Shown piece after piece: positions 20,666 to 21,767 of a stretch of 21,767 nt of DNA (positions are counted from its first letter, which is position 1; each line of letters opens with the position of its first letter). The DNA comes from Priapulus caudatus (lineage: Eukaryota > Priapulida > Priapulimorpha > Priapulimorphida > Priapulidae). Below the pieces are notes generated by a model. The model had not been told where the DNA came from and made no database searches. It saw only the letters and a list, made by a program, of their open reading frames with translations. Location of the stretch: the NCBI RefSeq assembly GCF_000485595.1, contig NW_014577983.1, positions 56,002 to 77,768 of the forward strand. The letters are read 5' to 3'. A program made the position numbers and the translations under genes.

Positions 20666-20929
20666 TCATTTAAGTGTAGTTCTTTTGATAGAGCCGTACA
20701 GCCTAATGGACGCAGTAAGCCCATACCGTCTGTCAGAATAATTCAGCCACGTTCGACGTAAGTGACAGTAATGTCATGTTGGATTTGCGTAGGTAGACGC
20801 TGCAACCCTTTCTGCAGGCAGTAAAGTCGGAAACGACACAGAGACCTACAAGTCAGTCATATGAGTGACCCCCACAGGTCATCTAGTAGAGATATTCAGC
20901 ATGCACCGATTCTGCGTACCTTACACGAA
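20666..20929. other. Single-copy non-coding stretch
   Basis: No repeats, RNA genes or convincing open frames seen. Confidence 0.5.
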
Positions 20930-20939
20930 CGCGCACGCA

Positions 20940-20971
<32 letters not shown>
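20930..20971. repeat. (ACGC)n then (AC)n microsatellite
   Basis: About seven CGCA units followed by about six CA units. Confidence 0.93.
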
Positions 20972-21584
20972 TACTACGGCTTAGTCATCCTGTTAAACCG
21001 CTCCTATTCAACTAGCCAATAGAAGCGAAGAATGGCAATCAATGATGCAATTCAACATCGCTGAATCATTGCAATCGTGTACTAATTAGTGGTATTTATT
21101 GCTTGACGGGGCTAAATAACAAGCTCTATGCTGTACGGCGTAGTAGTTGGAAGTTCATCACTCGGTGTTCAATCGTGGGACAGAGGCTCGCGGCAAAGTT
21201 CACGTTGACATTAGTTAATACACTCGTGGCATAGTACTTGACGCAGAATCACAGCTGATGCTGTTTGCTATGAGAGTGAAGTGGGGGAAGCCACGACGAG
21301 CATGTTGCTCTTTACATGACGTCTTCGTGTGTTCCCCATCGGACAAGATGAAATAATATGCAAGCAAAATTGAGATGATTGGATGCATGATTGTAAAGGC
21401 ATGCGCAGCAGCTGCAGCGGTGATATCTGGGTAATACGAAGAGTCCATAATAGAAGATTACTGATCGGTGTATTAGAAAGTTATGTTTAGATTTGTTTTC
21501 GCGTTCTTCCTCTCTGCCGGGCATCCCCCACATTTCACCTTTTCTTCGTGACTCAGAACGAAGCGAGATCTTTAGCGCGCGATC
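20972..21584. other. Single-copy stretch, no gene recognised
   Basis: Minus-strand frames at 21215-21448 and 21312-21734 have no recognisable domain, and the second runs into the terminal microsatellite. Nothing else is seen. Confidence 0.5.
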
Positions 21585-21767
21585 ACACGCACGCACGCAC
21601 GCACACACGCACGCACGCACACACGCACGCACAGCCACACACACACGCACACACGCACGCACGTACGAACGTACGCACGCACGTACGCACGCACGCACAC
21701 ACACACACGCGCTCACACACACACACGCACGCACGTACGAACGTACGCACGCACGTACGCACGCACG
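21585..21767. repeat. CACG/CACA microsatellite at the window end
   Basis: GCACGCAC, CACACACA and GTACG units form a long alternating purine-pyrimidine array that continues past the window edge. It resembles the reverse complement of the GTGC arrays at 4284-4757 and 11093-11633. Confidence 0.93.

Overview
The window is eukaryotic, most likely from an animal. It has no operon-like gene packing. It is dominated by microsatellites and other simple repeats, and it carries a GIY-YIG endonuclease fragment of a Penelope-like retroelement plus two short inverted-repeat elements. I cannot name the species. Apart from the retroelement remnant and one plausible 3' terminal exon, I see no convincing protein-coding gene, and no tRNA, rRNA or CRISPR array.

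About 85% of the window (1-18624) is one locus written out up to three times. Block X (about 3 kb) appears at 54-3003, 6664-9882 and 14088-17303. Block Z (about 1.1-1.25 kb) appears at 5039-6162 and 11915-13164. Block W (0.7 kb) appears at 10313-11067 and 17952-18624. A (GTGC)n then (GA)n array precedes each Z, a GATATA-type AT satellite precedes each X, and a compound GTAGTG/CAGTAG satellite joins X to W in copies 2 and 3. Copy 1 instead runs from X into a GA microsatellite and a unique segment Y (3048-4283). The copies differ about once every ten bases, mostly by single-base insertions or deletions that ignore reading frame. This looks more like raw long-read error than evolution. Together with a 25-N gap at 11068-11092, it suggests that part of the triplication is an assembly artefact.

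Two mobile-element-like structures lie inside the repeated block. One is a 400-bp element with 13-bp perfect terminal inverted repeats flanked by TATA (13169-13568), present in the second Z/AT junction and absent from the first. The other is a foldback-like inverted repeat of about 350-420 bp inside both W copies (10624-11044 and 18250-18602). In copy 2 its loop contains an extra G-rich, quadruplex-capable stretch.

From 18625 the sequence is single-copy. A TCTAGAGTAAT-type minisatellite is interrupted by a 5'-truncated, frameshifted Penelope-like element on the minus strand (GIY-YIG domain, 18943-19618). Its 3' flank folds into back-to-back perfect hairpins resembling a degenerate hammerhead ribozyme. 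Further right, a minus-strand open frame (20125-20388) has an AG acceptor context and a downstream AATAAA, so it may be the last exon of a gene extending rightwards. The window ends in a CACG-type microsatellite.

I did not find a convincing new biological system. The most useful results are the copy comparison, the two inverted-repeat elements and the Penelope remnant with its structured RNA.
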